From Dehalococcoidia bacterium (GTDB taxonomy: Bacteria > Chloroflexota > Dehalococcoidia > Lucifugimonadales > Lucifugimonadaceae), in the NCBI GenBank assembly GCA_012959765.1, contig DUCO01000027.1, positions 25,322 to 89,321 on the forward strand: 64,000 nucleotides of DNA, given 5' to 3'. Shown in pieces: positions 25,465-35,000 of the stretch; within the stretch, counting starts at the first letter, position 1, and the number at the start of each line of letters is the position of its first letter. Both the position numbers and the translations under genes were made by a program. The notes below the pieces were generated by a model. That model was not told where the DNA came from. It was given only the letters and a program-made list of their open reading frames with translations, and did no database searches.

Positions 25465-28107
25465 TTAGTCCTCAGATTCCTCTGTTGACTCTTCTTCGGC
25501 CGCCTCGTCAGCTCCGGATTCTTCGGCAGATGCCACGGCAACCGTGCCCTCTACTGTCGAATCGTCGTCGCCTTCACTACTGCTTGCGCCACTACCGTTA
25601 CCATTCCCGTTCACGAGAATTGAGGGGTCAATTTCTTCTCCGGCCTGACGCATATCGCCAATGACTCGGATGGCAGAAATCTTGTCACCGGATTCTGGCT
25701 CCTGAATCTTCACACCCTGGGCGATTCGGCCTGTTGACCTGATCTCGCCAAGGTTCGTGCGAATAACCTGCGCCTTCTCGGTTACGAGTACCAGCATTCC
25801 AGTCGAGTCGGTCCGAATGTCTTCACTGACAATCGCCGAATCGGCAACCTTGCCGGTCTTCGTCGTAACTTTCAGCGTAATCAGCCCCTTACCACCACGC
25901 TTCTGCTGCGTGTAGTGGCGCATGAGTGAAAGCTTGCCGTAGCCCTTCTGGCTAACGATGAGCAGGTAGCCCTCGTCATCGACAACGTTCATCGAAACGA
26001 TCTCGTCCTTGTTCTGAACGTTCATGCCCTTCATGCCACCTGCGGCACGCTGTCGGGCTCGAACCTCGGACGACTTGAAGCGAATCGACATGCCTTCCTT
26101 CGAAACGAGAATCACGTCCTCATCGTCGTTGGCAAGCACGGCGCCGATCAGTGCGTCGTCGCCCTTAAGGTTGAAGCAGCGAAGACCACTGCGGTTCATA
26201 TTGCGCAGCAGCGGCAGGTGCATTCGCTTGACCTGGCCGTTCTTCGTTGCAAGCACGAGGTAGGTGTCTTCGAGATAACTCGAAACAGCGACAACAGCGT
26301 GAACCTCTTCACGGGGCTCCATGTTGAACCCGAGGTTTTGCACCGGGGTTCCGCGGGAGTTTCGTGACTGATCTGCCGGAAGTTCGAATACACGAGATGC
26401 AAACACACGACCTCGGTCTGTAAAGAACAGCAGGAAGTCGTGAGTATCAGCTATCTGCAGGTGCGGCGTAACGTCGTCTTCCTTGGTCATTCGCTGACCT
26501 CTCACGCCCTTACCACCACGGTGCTGCTTCTTGTAAGTGTCGAGCTTCACCCGCTTTACGTAGCCGTTTCGGCTGAGAGTGATAACGACTTCTTCGTGAG
26601 GCTCAGTGTCCTCACGGCGCCAGTCGCCAAGCTCTTCGGGGTGAACCTCTGTGCGGCGTTCATCGCCATACTTTCGCTTGAGTTCGTGAGTTTCCTTGCG
26701 GACGACAGCGAGAATCTTCGTGGCGTCGGCCAAAAGTTCTTCAAGATCAGTAACAACTGCGAGTAGTTCTTTGTACTCGTTCTCGATCTTTTCTCGTTCA
26801 AGTGCCGCCAGTCGACGTAGCTGCATATCGAGAATGGCTTGCGCCTGAATCTCGGAAAGGCTGAACGTCGTCATCAAGTTCTGGCGGGCTTCGTCAACAT
26901 CGGCCGATGCCCTGATCAACGCAATAACCTCGTCGAGGTTGTCTATGGCGATCCTAAGGCCTTCCAACACGTGCAAACGTGCCTTTGCCTTCTTCAGATC
27001 GAACTCTGCACGCCTCCGAACGACTTCTTCACGGAACTCGATGTAGTGGCGCAGCGACTGCTTCAGAGTGAGAATCCTTGGCGTGCCTTCAACCAGCGCA
27101 ATCATGTTTACCGAGAACGAGTTCCGCAAGTTGGTGTGCTTGTACAGGTTGTTCAGTACAACCGGAACGTGTGCGCCACGTCGAAGTTCGAGGACGATTC
27201 GCATGCCTTTACGGTCGGATTCGTCTCGTACTTCGCTGATGCTTTCGATCTTGCGAGATTTGACGAGATCGGCGATCTTCGCAACAAGGTTCGCCTTATT
27301 GACCTGGAACGGAATTTCATTGAAAACAAGGCGTTTTCTTTCGCCCCGTGCCATATCTTCGATCTTGTGATCGGCCTGAACCATGATTCGGCCACGACCG
27401 GTTACATATGCGTTCCTTATTCCCTCTTGACCCCAGATGTGGGCACCGGTTGGGAAGTCGGGACCGGTAACGAACTTCATCAGATCGTCGACAGAAGCAT
27501 CGGGATGACCGATGAGATGAACGATCGCCTCGCAGATTTCTGTGGTGTTGTGCGGCGGAATGTTCGTCGCCATACCAACTGCGATTCCCGATGCACCGTT
27601 TACCAGTAGCGCAGGTAAGCGAGCGGGAAGTACGGTCGGCTCCTTGAGCGACTGGTCGAAGTTTTCGCCCCAATCGACAGTATCTCGATCGATGTCGCCG
27701 AGCATCATCTCGGTGATCGAAGAAAGACGACACTCGGTGTACCGCATTGCAGCGGCAGGGTCGCCGTCGACAGAGCCGTAGTTGCCCTGGCCGTCTACCA
27801 GCGGGTATCGAAGCGAGAACGGCTGTGCCATGCGCACCTGGGCGTCGTAAACCGACTGGTCACCGTGCGGGTGGTACTTACCAAGAACTTCACCAACCAG
27901 ACGTGCGCTCTTCTTGTAGGAAGAGGACGGACGCATGCCCTGATCGTGCATGGCGTAAAGAATTCGCCTCTGCACCGGCTTGAGCCCGTCACGAACGTCG
28001 GGAAGCGCTCTGGACACGATCACGCTCATCGCGTAGTCCAGATACGACGCCTTCATTTCGTCCTGAATAGCAATTGGCCTGATATCACCGAGGTCGCTAT
28101 TGACCAT
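25465..28107 (-). CDS. gyrA: DNA gyrase subunit A
   Basis: 880 residues, ATG 28107 with GGAG seven bases upstream. GyrA cuts and rejoins DNA through the catalytic Tyr of [11 protein letters not shown] (about residue 122). A GyrA-box-like [10 protein letters not shown] stands near residue 545 and the six-bladed C-terminal wrapping domain follows, then an acidic Glu/Ser-rich tail of about 40 residues. In the quinolone region the sequence is [17 protein letters not shown]: the Ser at E. coli position 83 is Gln and Ala84 is Ser, while the Asp at position 87 is kept. gyrB is not next to it. Confidence 0.96.
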   Translation of the reverse strand: MVNSDLGDIRPIAIQDEMKASYLDYAMSVIVSRALPDVRDGLKPVQRRILYAMHDQGMRPSSSYKKSARLVGEVLGKYHPHGDQSVYDAQVRMAQPFSLRYPLVDGQGNYGSVDGDPAAAMRYTECRLSSITEMMLGDIDRDTVDWGENFDQSLKEPTVLPARLPALLVNGASGIAVGMATNIPPHNTTEICEAIVHLIGHPDASVDDLMKFVTGPDFPTGAHIWGQEGIRNAYVTGRGRIMVQADHKIEDMARGERKRLVFNEIPFQVNKANLVAKIADLVKSRKIESISEVRDESDRKGMRIVLELRRGAHVPVVLNNLYKHTNLRNSFSVNMIALVEGTPRILTLKQSLRHYIEFREEVVRRRAEFDLKKAKARLHVLEGLRIAIDNLDEVIALIRASADVDEARQNLMTTFSLSEIQAQAILDMQLRRLAALEREKIENEYKELLAVVTDLEELLADATKILAVVRKETHELKRKYGDERRTEVHPEELGDWRREDTEPHEEVVITLSRNGYVKRVKLDTYKKQHRGGKGVRGQRMTKEDDVTPHLQIADTHDFLLFFTDRGRVFASRVFELPADQSRNSRGTPVQNLGFNMEPREEVHAVVAVSSYLEDTYLVLATKNGQVKRMHLPLLRNMNRSGLRCFNLKGDDALIGAVLANDDEDVILVSKEGMSIRFKSSEVRARQRAAGGMKGMNVQNKDEIVSMNVVDDEGYLLIVSQKGYGKLSLMRHYTQQKRGGKGLITLKVTTKTGKVADSAIVSEDIRTDSTGMLVLVTEKAQVIRTNLGEIRSTGRIAQGVKIQEPESGDKISAIRVIGDMRQAGEEIDPSILVNGNGNGSGASSSEGDDDSTVEGTVAVASAEESGADEAAEEESTEESED

Positions 28108-28202
28108 AAATCACTCCGGCTTAGGGTTCTGCTTCGATTTCATCACGCGCCGAACTGGCGCGCAGATGAGGAAGTTAATGACTCAACACTACACGTTCCC
28201 AT

Positions 28203-28246
28203 GCGTACGCGCAAAGCGCGCGCGTGCGCATGTATCGCGCGTACGC
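28203..28246. repeat. GC-rich inverted repeat with alternating purine-pyrimidine core
   Basis: GCGTACGCGC (28203-28212) and GCGCGTACGC (28237-28246) are perfect 10-base inverted arms. The 24 bases between include GCGCGCGCGTGCGCATGTAT. Most of the 44 bases alternate purine and pyrimidine, as in DNA prone to the Z form. It lies 96-139 bases upstream of gyrA and just after the end of the preceding gene, so it may be a supercoil-sensitive regulator or a stop signal. No T run follows. Confidence 0.6.
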
Positions 28247-28268
28247 GACGATGTTCGAAATTACGGCG

Positions 28269-28874
28269 TTACTGCTCGCTGCGTTCGACGAGCGCGAGCA
28301 GCAGGCTATCGAACCCTTTTGGAGTGCGGTCGCTGAGGTGAGCGGGCCACTGAACGCCGATCAACCATTCGCGACCTGGCTTCTCGATCGCTTCCACAAC
28401 CTGATCTTTGGCATAGACCGATGGGAGCAGCCCGTCGGCAACGTGGACCGGTAGCAGGCCGTGGGTGTGGGCAGACGGAGCCGTTACCCAACCTGAACCA
28501 GCGATGGTGTAGCCGACCTTTCCTCCTGGTGCCATGAAGAGCGGGTGCTTTGCAGGATCTTCACCGGGTCCACCGTGTCCCTGGATCTTTACCGGACGCA
28601 GACCACCGAGTGCGACGTTAAGGGCATGCATGCCCCAGCCGATGCCAAGCACTGGGTATCTGGCGTCGATTGCCTGTGTGAGTGCTGGAGGTACCGTGTC
28701 TGAATTGTTAAATGCGCCTTCACCGGCGATGAGGAGGCCACCTGCAGCTTCTGGCAACTTGTCGGTGGCATCGAGCGTGACAGCCTCGCCGTCGCCGTGC
28801 TCGATCGCATCGATAAACGGTTGGGGTGATTCGCCGGGGGCAACGAGTAGCGCTACTTTAGGTGGATTAGTCAT
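28269..28874 (-). CDS. Class I glutaminase-fold protein lacking the catalytic triad
   Basis: 201 residues with the fold of PuuD/gamma-glutamyl-GABA hydrolase type amidotransferases (peptidase C26). The nucleophile elbow reads PVLGIGWGMHALNVALGG: Gly stands where Cys is required. The His-x-Glu region reads GVQWPAHL instead of GVQWHPE, so the other two triad residues are also lost. The surrounding fold residues are well kept and the frame is open, which suggests a retained binding role and not simple decay. It is upstream of gyrA on the same strand. The natural ligand is unknown. Confidence 0.7.
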   Translation of the reverse strand: MTNPPKVALLVAPGESPQPFIDAIEHGDGEAVTLDATDKLPEAAGGLLIAGEGAFNNSDTVPPALTQAIDARYPVLGIGWGMHALNVALGGLRPVKIQGHGGPGEDPAKHPLFMAPGGKVGYTIAGSGWVTAPSAHTHGLLPVHVADGLLPSVYAKDQVVEAIEKPGREWLIGVQWPAHLSDRTPKGFDSLLLALVERSEQ

Positions 28875-28937
28875 TTACTGATTATGTTGCCCAGATGCTT
28901 TGTTCTGAGGCCAGAATTTTCTCGACCCGGGGCGGCT

Positions 28938-29534
28938 TTAGAAAGGTATGCCCCAGAGGCCCATCCACTCGGTAAGAGATTTTTCAACTGCCAGACCGTG
29001 CTTCCTGAGGTCTTGACCTAGGCGTGCCTCGGTCGAACGGTCACGATCACCTTCGTTATCACCGGTTGGGACGAACGGATAGAACGCTTTGCGGTCGTAT
29101 CGGTATATCCAGTATGTACGCAGACCAGATCGGTAGGTGTTGTCTTCTACGGTTCCAGTGAAGTACAACTCGAACACGGCTGCCAGAAGATTGTCTTCTG
29201 CACCGTTGACTCCGATGGCGTTGCCAACGGTATATACGCTCGAAACGAGATCGCTGAAGTTGCCATCTTCGAGAACGATCCAGCGCATGCCCCGGTCGTC
29301 GTCCTCAATTTCAAAAGCGGTTTTGGTCGCGCCTTCACCGACATACAAAATACTTTTCAGCTCAAATTCAATGTCATTTAGAAACGCGTTTTCATCGCTG
29401 TTACGGTAAATAACCCCTGCACGCCGAGACGGGGTAATTTCGCCAAGTGCCTGAAGCTTTGCTTCTGCCTTAACCACAGTCGACATCGCCGACCAGTCGT
29501 TTTTTGCAACCTTGTTGCTTCCGAATATTCCCAT
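28938..29534 (-). CDS. PspAB-like protein next to htpX
   Basis: 198 residues, cytosolic by sequence. It starts two bases after the htpX stop, so the two are one operon. Blocks such as EFELKSILYVGEGATKTAFEIEDDDRG and the YRYDRKAFYPFVPTG stretch agree with what I recall of the PspA-associated PspAB family, found beside htpX in actinobacteria and archaea. No catalytic residues are evident. A role in membrane-stress sensing with the protease HtpX is inferred from context. Confidence 0.6.
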   Translation of the reverse strand: MGIFGSNKVAKNDWSAMSTVVKAEAKLQALGEITPSRRAGVIYRNSDENAFLNDIEFELKSILYVGEGATKTAFEIEDDDRGMRWIVLEDGNFSDLVSSVYTVGNAIGVNGAEDNLLAAVFELYFTGTVEDNTYRSGLRTYWIYRYDRKAFYPFVPTGDNEGDRDRSTEARLGQDLRKHGLAVEKSLTEWMGLWGIPF

Positions 29535-29536
29535 GC

Positions 29537-30460
29537 CTATCGCAGCCCGTAGCGCATGCGCTGTTCTAGTTCACGGAGTCGCTTGATCCGTTCTTGCAGA
29601 GGCGGGTGGGTCGAGAAGAGGTTCATCGAACCTTCGCCTTTCAATGCTGCCGGAATAATCAGGAATGCGTTGGCTGTTTGCAATTTTCTCAGGTCTTTAT
29701 CGGGGATTTTGGCGATCGTGCCACTGATCTTCTCAAGGGCGTCAGCAAGAGCACCCGGATCGCCCGAGATTTCAGCACCGGTATGATCGGCTCCGTATTC
29801 ACGGTATCGGGTCAAAGCAAGAACAAGGAGCTGTCCAATGAAATAGACGATGATCGTCACCAGATAGACCATCATGATGCCGCCACCGCCGTTGTTTCGA
29901 CGCCCACCCATGCCCCCGAAGAGCATGTTCCAGAACAGCATCGTCATAAGGAAACTGGTAAGCGTGACGAGGAAGTTGGCGATTGCCAGAACTCGCATGT
30001 CGCGGTTCGCAACGTGGGCGAGCTCGTGGCCGATAACGGCCTGAAGCTCACGCTCGCTAAGTCGTTCCTGAATGCCTTTAGTAACTGCTACAAGAGCGTT
30101 TTTAGGGTTACGACCGGTGGCGAATGCATTGGGAATCGCCGTATCAATAACTGCCACTTTGGGCATTGGCATGTCATATCGATCTGCGAGCATTTTGACC
30201 ATGCGATGGAGTTCAGGCTCTTGCTCGGCGGTTACCGCCTTTGCCCCGGTCGACATGAGGATCAGCCTGTCGGACATGAAGTACTGCACTGCAACTATGA
30301 TGCCGATGATCGGTACGATGAAAATCATCGCCGTGCCGGCGGAGTACAGGAACAGGGCGAACACCGCGTAAAGGAAGCCGAGCATGAACATTGTGAAGTA
30401 CATGCGGGTGACTAAACCACGGTCTTTATGGAATTTTCGGGTTGTTGGTGAACTACTCAT
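29537..30460 (-). CDS. htpX: Membrane zinc metalloprotease HtpX (M48)
   Basis: 307 residues from ATG 30460, with AAGG eight bases upstream; a longer frame to 30511 lacks a good start. Two N-terminal membrane helices (about 22-60) come before the zinc site AVIGHELAHVANRD (HExxH). The third ligand is the Glu in YGADHTGAE. Two more membrane segments follow the active site. HtpX degrades misfolded membrane proteins. The C-terminal FSTHPPLQERIKRLREL is typical of the family. Confidence 0.92.
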   Translation of the reverse strand: MSSSPTTRKFHKDRGLVTRMYFTMFMLGFLYAVFALFLYSAGTAMIFIVPIIGIIVAVQYFMSDRLILMSTGAKAVTAEQEPELHRMVKMLADRYDMPMPKVAVIDTAIPNAFATGRNPKNALVAVTKGIQERLSERELQAVIGHELAHVANRDMRVLAIANFLVTLTSFLMTMLFWNMLFGGMGGRRNNGGGGIMMVYLVTIIVYFIGQLLVLALTRYREYGADHTGAEISGDPGALADALEKISGTIAKIPDKDLRKLQTANAFLIIPAALKGEGSMNLFSTHPPLQERIKRLRELEQRMRYGLR

Positions 30461-30658
30461 AATCGATACCTTAAGAGCCAAGAAGGGCCAGGCAAAGATG
30501 TTCCTGTGCATTCAGGTTCAATCTTGCACGTAGAATCTTACCGGAGTGTCGGGCCAAGGCGAATAATTTTTCTTCACAATCCCCTGCTCTTGGTTGTACA
30601 TTTCAGCCGACCACATGAACTGTTGTGTCCGTTATTACGGAAATGGAGTCTTTTCAGA

Positions 30659-31606
30659 TTGACCGAATCGCCGCAGCAAAGCGCTTCAGCCGGATTTACC
30701 GATGCCGAACTCGAGCACATTGAAAAATCAGTAGTCCGAGCGGCGATGGAAGCCGGTGAGTTCGTTGCCAGCAGATTCGGCGGGGTTCTGGAGATTTCGA
30801 ACAAAGGCGATAAACCCGGCAAGGATCTGGTTACAGATGTGGACAAAGCGAGCCAGCGCCTAATCGGCGAAATCATGGCCGAGACCTGCCCCGACCACCT
30901 ATTACTGGGCGAAGAAGACCCGCCAGACGAAGAGCCAGATGCTGCCGATTGGCTGTGGGTTGTCGACCCGATCGACGGCACCACGAACTTCGTAAACTCC
31001 TCGCTAATCCACGCCGTTTCTGTCGCCGCTCTATATAAAGGAACGCCAGTAGCCGCCGCGATGCGAATTCCATGGTCGAACGACGATGGATATCTGCTAA
31101 TGCATGCGCGCAAAGGCAACGGTTCATGGATCGACGGTTCTCGCGTGCACGTTCGCCCCTCGAGCGATTCGGGTGTTCCAGTTGCCGGTGTACACGCCGC
31201 CACTCCGAGATGGTTTCGCCGAGCGTTCCACATTCTCAAGCCCCTACAAGGAAACCTTGGCGAGCTGCGAGACGGCGGCAGCACATGCTACGACCAGTTC
31301 ATGGTGGCCAGAGGATCAATGCAATACGCGATCACCGGCGTCGCATTCACGTGGGACTTCGCCGCAGGAATGCTTTTAACGAAAGAATCCGGCGGGAAAG
31401 TGATGATTCTCGGTTCCAATCGAAAATTCAAGGAATTCAACGGTTGGGGCGAAGGTTATGCCAACGATTCTGCCACTTACGGTCGTATCCGCAAGTGGAA
31501 AGGTCTGATACTCAGCGGTGCACCAGAAACAGTCGATTTCGTAGCGGCGAATCTTGGACCGCATATGCCGGGTTTGCTACGCAAGCTAAAGTCGTTGTTC
31601 AGCTAG
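30659..31606 (+). CDS. Inositol-monophosphatase-family phosphatase
   Basis: 315 residues from TTG 30659 (GGAG ten bases upstream); the frame is open further upstream, but that part has no family similarity. Metal-site motifs are GEEDPP, WVVDPIDGTTNFV and AFTWDFAAGML. The family splits mono-phosphates (inositol-1-P, histidinol-P, PAP) with Mg2+. The members in histidine synthesis (HisN) look alike; because no histidinol-phosphatase is otherwise obvious here, HisN is one option. The AAxGxxxW-like final block differs little between subfamilies, so I leave it unnamed. Confidence 0.82.
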   Translation: MTESPQQSASAGFTDAELEHIEKSVVRAAMEAGEFVASRFGGVLEISNKGDKPGKDLVTDVDKASQRLIGEIMAETCPDHLLLGEEDPPDEEPDAADWLWVVDPIDGTTNFVNSSLIHAVSVAALYKGTPVAAAMRIPWSNDDGYLLMHARKGNGSWIDGSRVHVRPSSDSGVPVAGVHAATPRWFRRAFHILKPLQGNLGELRDGGSTCYDQFMVARGSMQYAITGVAFTWDFAAGMLLTKESGGKVMILGSNRKFKEFNGWGEGYANDSATYGRIRKWKGLILSGAPETVDFVAANLGPHMPGLLRKLKSLFS

Positions 31607-31720
31607 AAGCAACAGCTAATCACCCGCTCAACGGCAAGCTTGGTCCAGATGCCTCCGCAAGCACAGCAATCAGCTAAACATCAATCAGCTTACGAACAAC
31701 ACCCAGCCAGCCGAACTTTC

Positions 31721-32053
31721 AGCCTTCGATAACCACCTGCGGATAAAACGCCACGTGGACTTTGATGTTGCTTGCAGCGTCCGAAGGCTCCGGGTAATAC
31801 CACGCCACTTCACGTCACGAGCTTCCTGCCCATCAACGGTAACCGAGTAGTAACTCGCCAACCCCTTCCAGGGACAAGGCGTATTCAAGCCGCTATCGCT
31901 GAAATATTCCTGCTTGATCGACTCCGGCTGGAAGTAAACATTGCCTTCCACCACTTCGTAATCTTCGGTTTCAGCCACCACTGTTCCGTTGAAAATCGGG
32001 ATGTCCGCAGTACGAAGTACCTGCACAGCTTGTAGACCCAACCGTCTCAGCAT
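31721..32053 (-). pseudogene. DUF427 protein, frameshifted
   Basis: The first part reads IFNGTVVAETEDYEVVEGNVYF and TPCPWKGLASYY, the core of DUF427 (a small beta-barrel found alone or beside lipocalin-like proteins). After EARDVKW near 31802-31815 the frame is lost. One frame over, the expected end follows: WYYPEPSDAASNIKVHVAF, then YPQVVIEG and a stop at 31721. An extra AAGT (or similar +1 change) between GTG and GGCG explains the shift. The start is unclear: ATG 32053 or downstream. The first codons abut a dispersed repeat at 32071-32101. Confidence 0.75.
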
Positions 32054-32070
32054 CCGCCAACTACTCAACC

Positions 32071-32101
32071 AACAACCCACTGTCATCCTGATGAAAATCA
32101 G
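32071..32101. repeat. Dispersed repeat, TGTCATnCTGA type
   Basis: TGTCATCCTGATGAAAATCA then GGATCTATG. It shares the TGTCATnCTGA ... TCAGnATCTA frame with 3256-3290. It lies in the gap between the DUF427 remnant and the YcaQ-type gene, at the 5' edge of the former. Confidence 0.5.
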
Positions 32102-32181
32102 GATCTATGAAAACTCACCAACGAGCCAACTCACCAACACCAACACCACGCAATAACGAACTCGACCGGCAATCCCCGCAC

Positions 32182-33408
32182 CTACCCCTTCAACGCCACC
32201 CTCAGCGCCGGCATCAGGTCGCCCTTACGCCCCGTACCTACCCGCTCCAAACCCAACCACTTAGCCATCAAACGCAGCTCGTCAGCAAGATTCGCCGCCA
32301 CGTACTCAAGGTCCTGCCCCTCCTCAGCAAACGCGCCTTTCACCCGAAGAATCCCCTTGTCCCGCTCAGCTTTCAAGTCGACACGCGCCACGAGTTCTTC
32401 ACCAAGAACAAACGGGTAGACGTAGTAGCCGTACTGCCGTTTTTTCTCGGGGACATAGATCTCGATTCGATAGAAGAAATCGAAAATTCGCTCGATGCGA
32501 TCACGGTTCCAAACCAGCGGATCAAACGGCGTCAAAAGCGCACGTGCATTGGTTGGCTCTGGTGAAACCAACTCATTTGGAACATATGCCGGCTCGTCCC
32601 AACCTTCGACCTGTGCCTGCTGGATCAACCCCTCTTCAACCAACTCACCAAGCCGAGCCTCGGCGTCGCGATTCTTGACGTGATAGTAATTGCCGAAATC
32701 CCCAACGGTCCCCACGCCGTGAGCCGTCACAGCAAGCCGCATCATCTCTCGATGTGCATCAACCGTAGAAAGAGTGGTACCGTTCAGGTGTTCTTCGGGA
32801 ATCACTCGCTCAGTTAGATCGTAATACCGAGCAAAATTCTTACGGTCTGCAACCGAAACGGATCCAACGGAAAAGTGCCATTCCATAGCGACCTTGCCCG
32901 ATGTATAACCCCACCACGGCCCTGCTCTCTTTCCAGCCCCATCCAGTTCTGAAGCAGTGAGCATTCCGCGGTCGCGAACCTGCTCAAGCACCTCCTCCAG
33001 AAATCCCGGTTTCTCTGTAACAAGCTTAGAAACCCGGTGATTTGGCTTTTCCTTCACAAGCCGCGCAATGCGCTTCGTAAGATCTTCGGTTCCCATCCGC
33101 TGCCTGAACAATCGATGGTGTTCAACAGGTACAAAACAGGCGGCATGTGCCCAGGTTTCGAACACTGACTTGTCTTCGTATGCCAGCTTGTCGAGCAGGT
33201 TGCGGTCGTAGTTGCCGAGTCGAGAAAATAACGGCACATAGTGCGAGCGTTCACACACGCTTACTGAGTCGATCTGAAGCAAGCCCATCGCCCTTATCGA
33301 TCCACTCACATCGTCGATTGTTACCTGTTCGTCAGGCCGTTCGCCCGACAGTCCCTGGGCGCGGATAGCTATCCGTTTTGCTTCTTGTTTTGATAGAGAT
33401 ATCGGCAT
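32182..33408 (-). CDS. YcaQ/AlkX-type DNA glycosylase (winged helix, HTH_42)
   Basis: 408 residues. The family motif QxD/QxQ is present as LLQIDSVSVCERSHY (about 43-57), followed by FETWAHAACFVP and three predicted winged-helix domains. E. coli YcaQ opens interstrand DNA cross-links and removes bulky alkylated bases. The Asp of QID is the assigned catalytic residue in the family. It stands 13 bases downstream of the SCO1664-like kinase gene and likely belongs to the same transcript. Members of this family also occur in natural-product clusters as self-resistance, but no such cluster is seen here. Confidence 0.82.
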   Translation of the reverse strand: MPISLSKQEAKRIAIRAQGLSGERPDEQVTIDDVSGSIRAMGLLQIDSVSVCERSHYVPLFSRLGNYDRNLLDKLAYEDKSVFETWAHAACFVPVEHHRLFRQRMGTEDLTKRIARLVKEKPNHRVSKLVTEKPGFLEEVLEQVRDRGMLTASELDGAGKRAGPWWGYTSGKVAMEWHFSVGSVSVADRKNFARYYDLTERVIPEEHLNGTTLSTVDAHREMMRLAVTAHGVGTVGDFGNYYHVKNRDAEARLGELVEEGLIQQAQVEGWDEPAYVPNELVSPEPTNARALLTPFDPLVWNRDRIERIFDFFYRIEIYVPEKKRQYGYYVYPFVLGEELVARVDLKAERDKGILRVKGAFAEEGQDLEYVAANLADELRLMAKWLGLERVGTGRKGDLMPALRVALKG

Positions 33409-33421
33409 AATTGTTGTTGAG

Positions 33422-34270
33422 CTAGACCATCGGCCAGGGAACGTTGCGATCGGGATCGAGGAAAGGATAATGCCCGAACTCGATCATCTCTTTGGCCCGT
33501 GCCACAAGATCGCCGATTTCTTGTTCCGAAAGAAGATCTTTTAGCTCGCCACGAAGCTCCGAATCAGATTCCAATACCTTTACAAGCGATTCGACATCGG
33601 TCAGCAACTTCGCCGGGTAATCTGTTCCGTTGAATTCGAACATTATCGTGCGGCGACGCGCAATCTGGTTGAAAGTCAGGCCGTGATCTATCGCCCACAA
33701 TTGCCCGTCTTCCGAGAGGATACAAGACCCACCTTTACGGTCAGCGTTGTGCACCAGAGCGTCGAACATTGCCATATCGCGAAAGTCGTCGAGCCCTTCG
33801 TCTCTGAGTGAGAAATAGTTGTCGGGCTCAGCGTCTTCTTCGCCATCAACTCCATCAGCAACCACAGGTGCGGCATCGATAAACAACTGCACGCTCCCTT
33901 CGCCGTGCGGACCGGGTCGGATAACTGTCGGTGGAACTTTAGGCCAACCCAGTTCCTTCGATACCAGATACGCCGCACGCTCTCGATAGTGAAGCGTCCC
34001 GCCCGGAAAGTCCCTCAGCGGTCGCTCGCCAGCCTGTGGCTTGTAGATACCGAAGAACGATGCCGAATCATCGACCTCTTCGGGTGGATCTGCTTCGTCG
34101 TATTTTTCAGGGTCGGTGAGACGAACTACGAACACGTAATTAGAACCGCCGGGGTGAAGTCCCATGCCAGAAATTGGCCACTCAGTTAACCGCCGCAACT
34201 GGGCACTCTCGTCGATCTCATGAATGCGCGGAACATCCACACCCGGATCGCCAGCCACCTCACCACTCAC
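33422..34270 (-). CDS. SCO1664-type PI3/4-kinase-like protein
   Basis: 282 residues. Kinase-like landmarks are FFGIYKPQAGERPLRDFPGG, a catalytic-loop equivalent ALVHNADRKGGSC, and a metal-binding WAIDHGLTF. The family is best known from actinobacteria, where it usually lies beside DUF3090, as it does here (four-base overlap). The target is unknown. A protein or small-molecule kinase acting in the cytosol is the likely role. Confidence 0.82.
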   Translation of the reverse strand: MSGEVAGDPGVDVPRIHEIDESAQLRRLTEWPISGMGLHPGGSNYVFVVRLTDPEKYDEADPPEEVDDSASFFGIYKPQAGERPLRDFPGGTLHYRERAAYLVSKELGWPKVPPTVIRPGPHGEGSVQLFIDAAPVVADGVDGEEDAEPDNYFSLRDEGLDDFRDMAMFDALVHNADRKGGSCILSEDGQLWAIDHGLTFNQIARRRTIMFEFNGTDYPAKLLTDVESLVKVLESDSELRGELKDLLSEQEIGDLVARAKEMIEFGHYPFLDPDRNVPWPMV

Positions 34271-34815
34271 GATCGATCTTCACCCATTGGGTTTTCCGTG
34301 GGGTTGTAGCCGTTCACTTTTACACAGAAGTGGTTTTCACCGGGGGTAATCGGCGCTTCGCACAGGGGACACGGCTTGCGTCCGGCTGCGACAACTGCGG
34401 CTAAGCGATTTGAAATTTCTTCTGCCTGTGACCGCTGAAAGCTGAACGTGATTTCAGCGAGCGTGGCAGGTTCGGGCTCTTCCCTTGGGATGTCAGCAGC
34501 TACCAACGTAAAGACATCGGATGCGGGGTCGTGCTGTAGAGACATTTCGCCGGTTTTGAACTCGACATGAACTGGAACTGGTGAATCTACGGGCGGTGCG
34601 GGGAACGGAGCCGGATCGGGCGTCGATTCTCTTGTTGCCAAAAATTGTTTTATCGATATGCCAACCTGAAAAAGCTGCTCTTTTTCCATCCACACAACAG
34701 CTTCACCACGCTCGCTTCGCGCGGTGATGTTGAACGTTCGCTGGCCGGGTTCACCTATCGATTCGCAATGGAGGTAATCGACAAGTCCCAGATCGTTGCG
34801 TTCGAACTCGCTCAA
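34267..34815 (-). CDS. DUF3090 protein
   Basis: 182 residues. N-terminal beta-rich part, an alpha region (ITFSFQRSQAEEISNRL), and the C-terminal zinc-ribbon-like CPLCEAPITPGENHFCVKVNGY with three cysteines and a histidine. The DUF3090/SCO1664 pair is conserved in actinobacteria and appears here in the same order and with overlapping ends, so the two are coupled. Function unknown. Confidence 0.82.
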   Translation of the reverse strand: MSEFERNDLGLVDYLHCESIGEPGQRTFNITARSERGEAVVWMEKEQLFQVGISIKQFLATRESTPDPAPFPAPPVDSPVPVHVEFKTGEMSLQHDPASDVFTLVAADIPREEPEPATLAEITFSFQRSQAEEISNRLAAVVAAGRKPCPLCEAPITPGENHFCVKVNGYNPTENPMGEDRS

Positions 34816-35000
34816 TCAATGCTCCAAGCCCGTGCAGGTTCTGAACCCATAGGAATTATTTCACTCAGGTTATCGCCACATTTTAGGCATCGCTCGGCCT
34901 TCTGGCTATCCGCTCCGGCCGTTGTCGAATCAAGTTGCATAGTTTTGACTATTCCGTACTCTATCTCTGCAAGTGATAGCATTGGTGATTAAGGCGCTGT

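Noticed and set aside
26839..27609. 256-codon plus-strand frame across gyrA
   Set aside because: Antisense shadow of gyrA.
29594..30415. 273-codon plus-strand frame across htpX
   Set aside because: Antisense shadow; the htpX frame carries HExxH and normal domain order.
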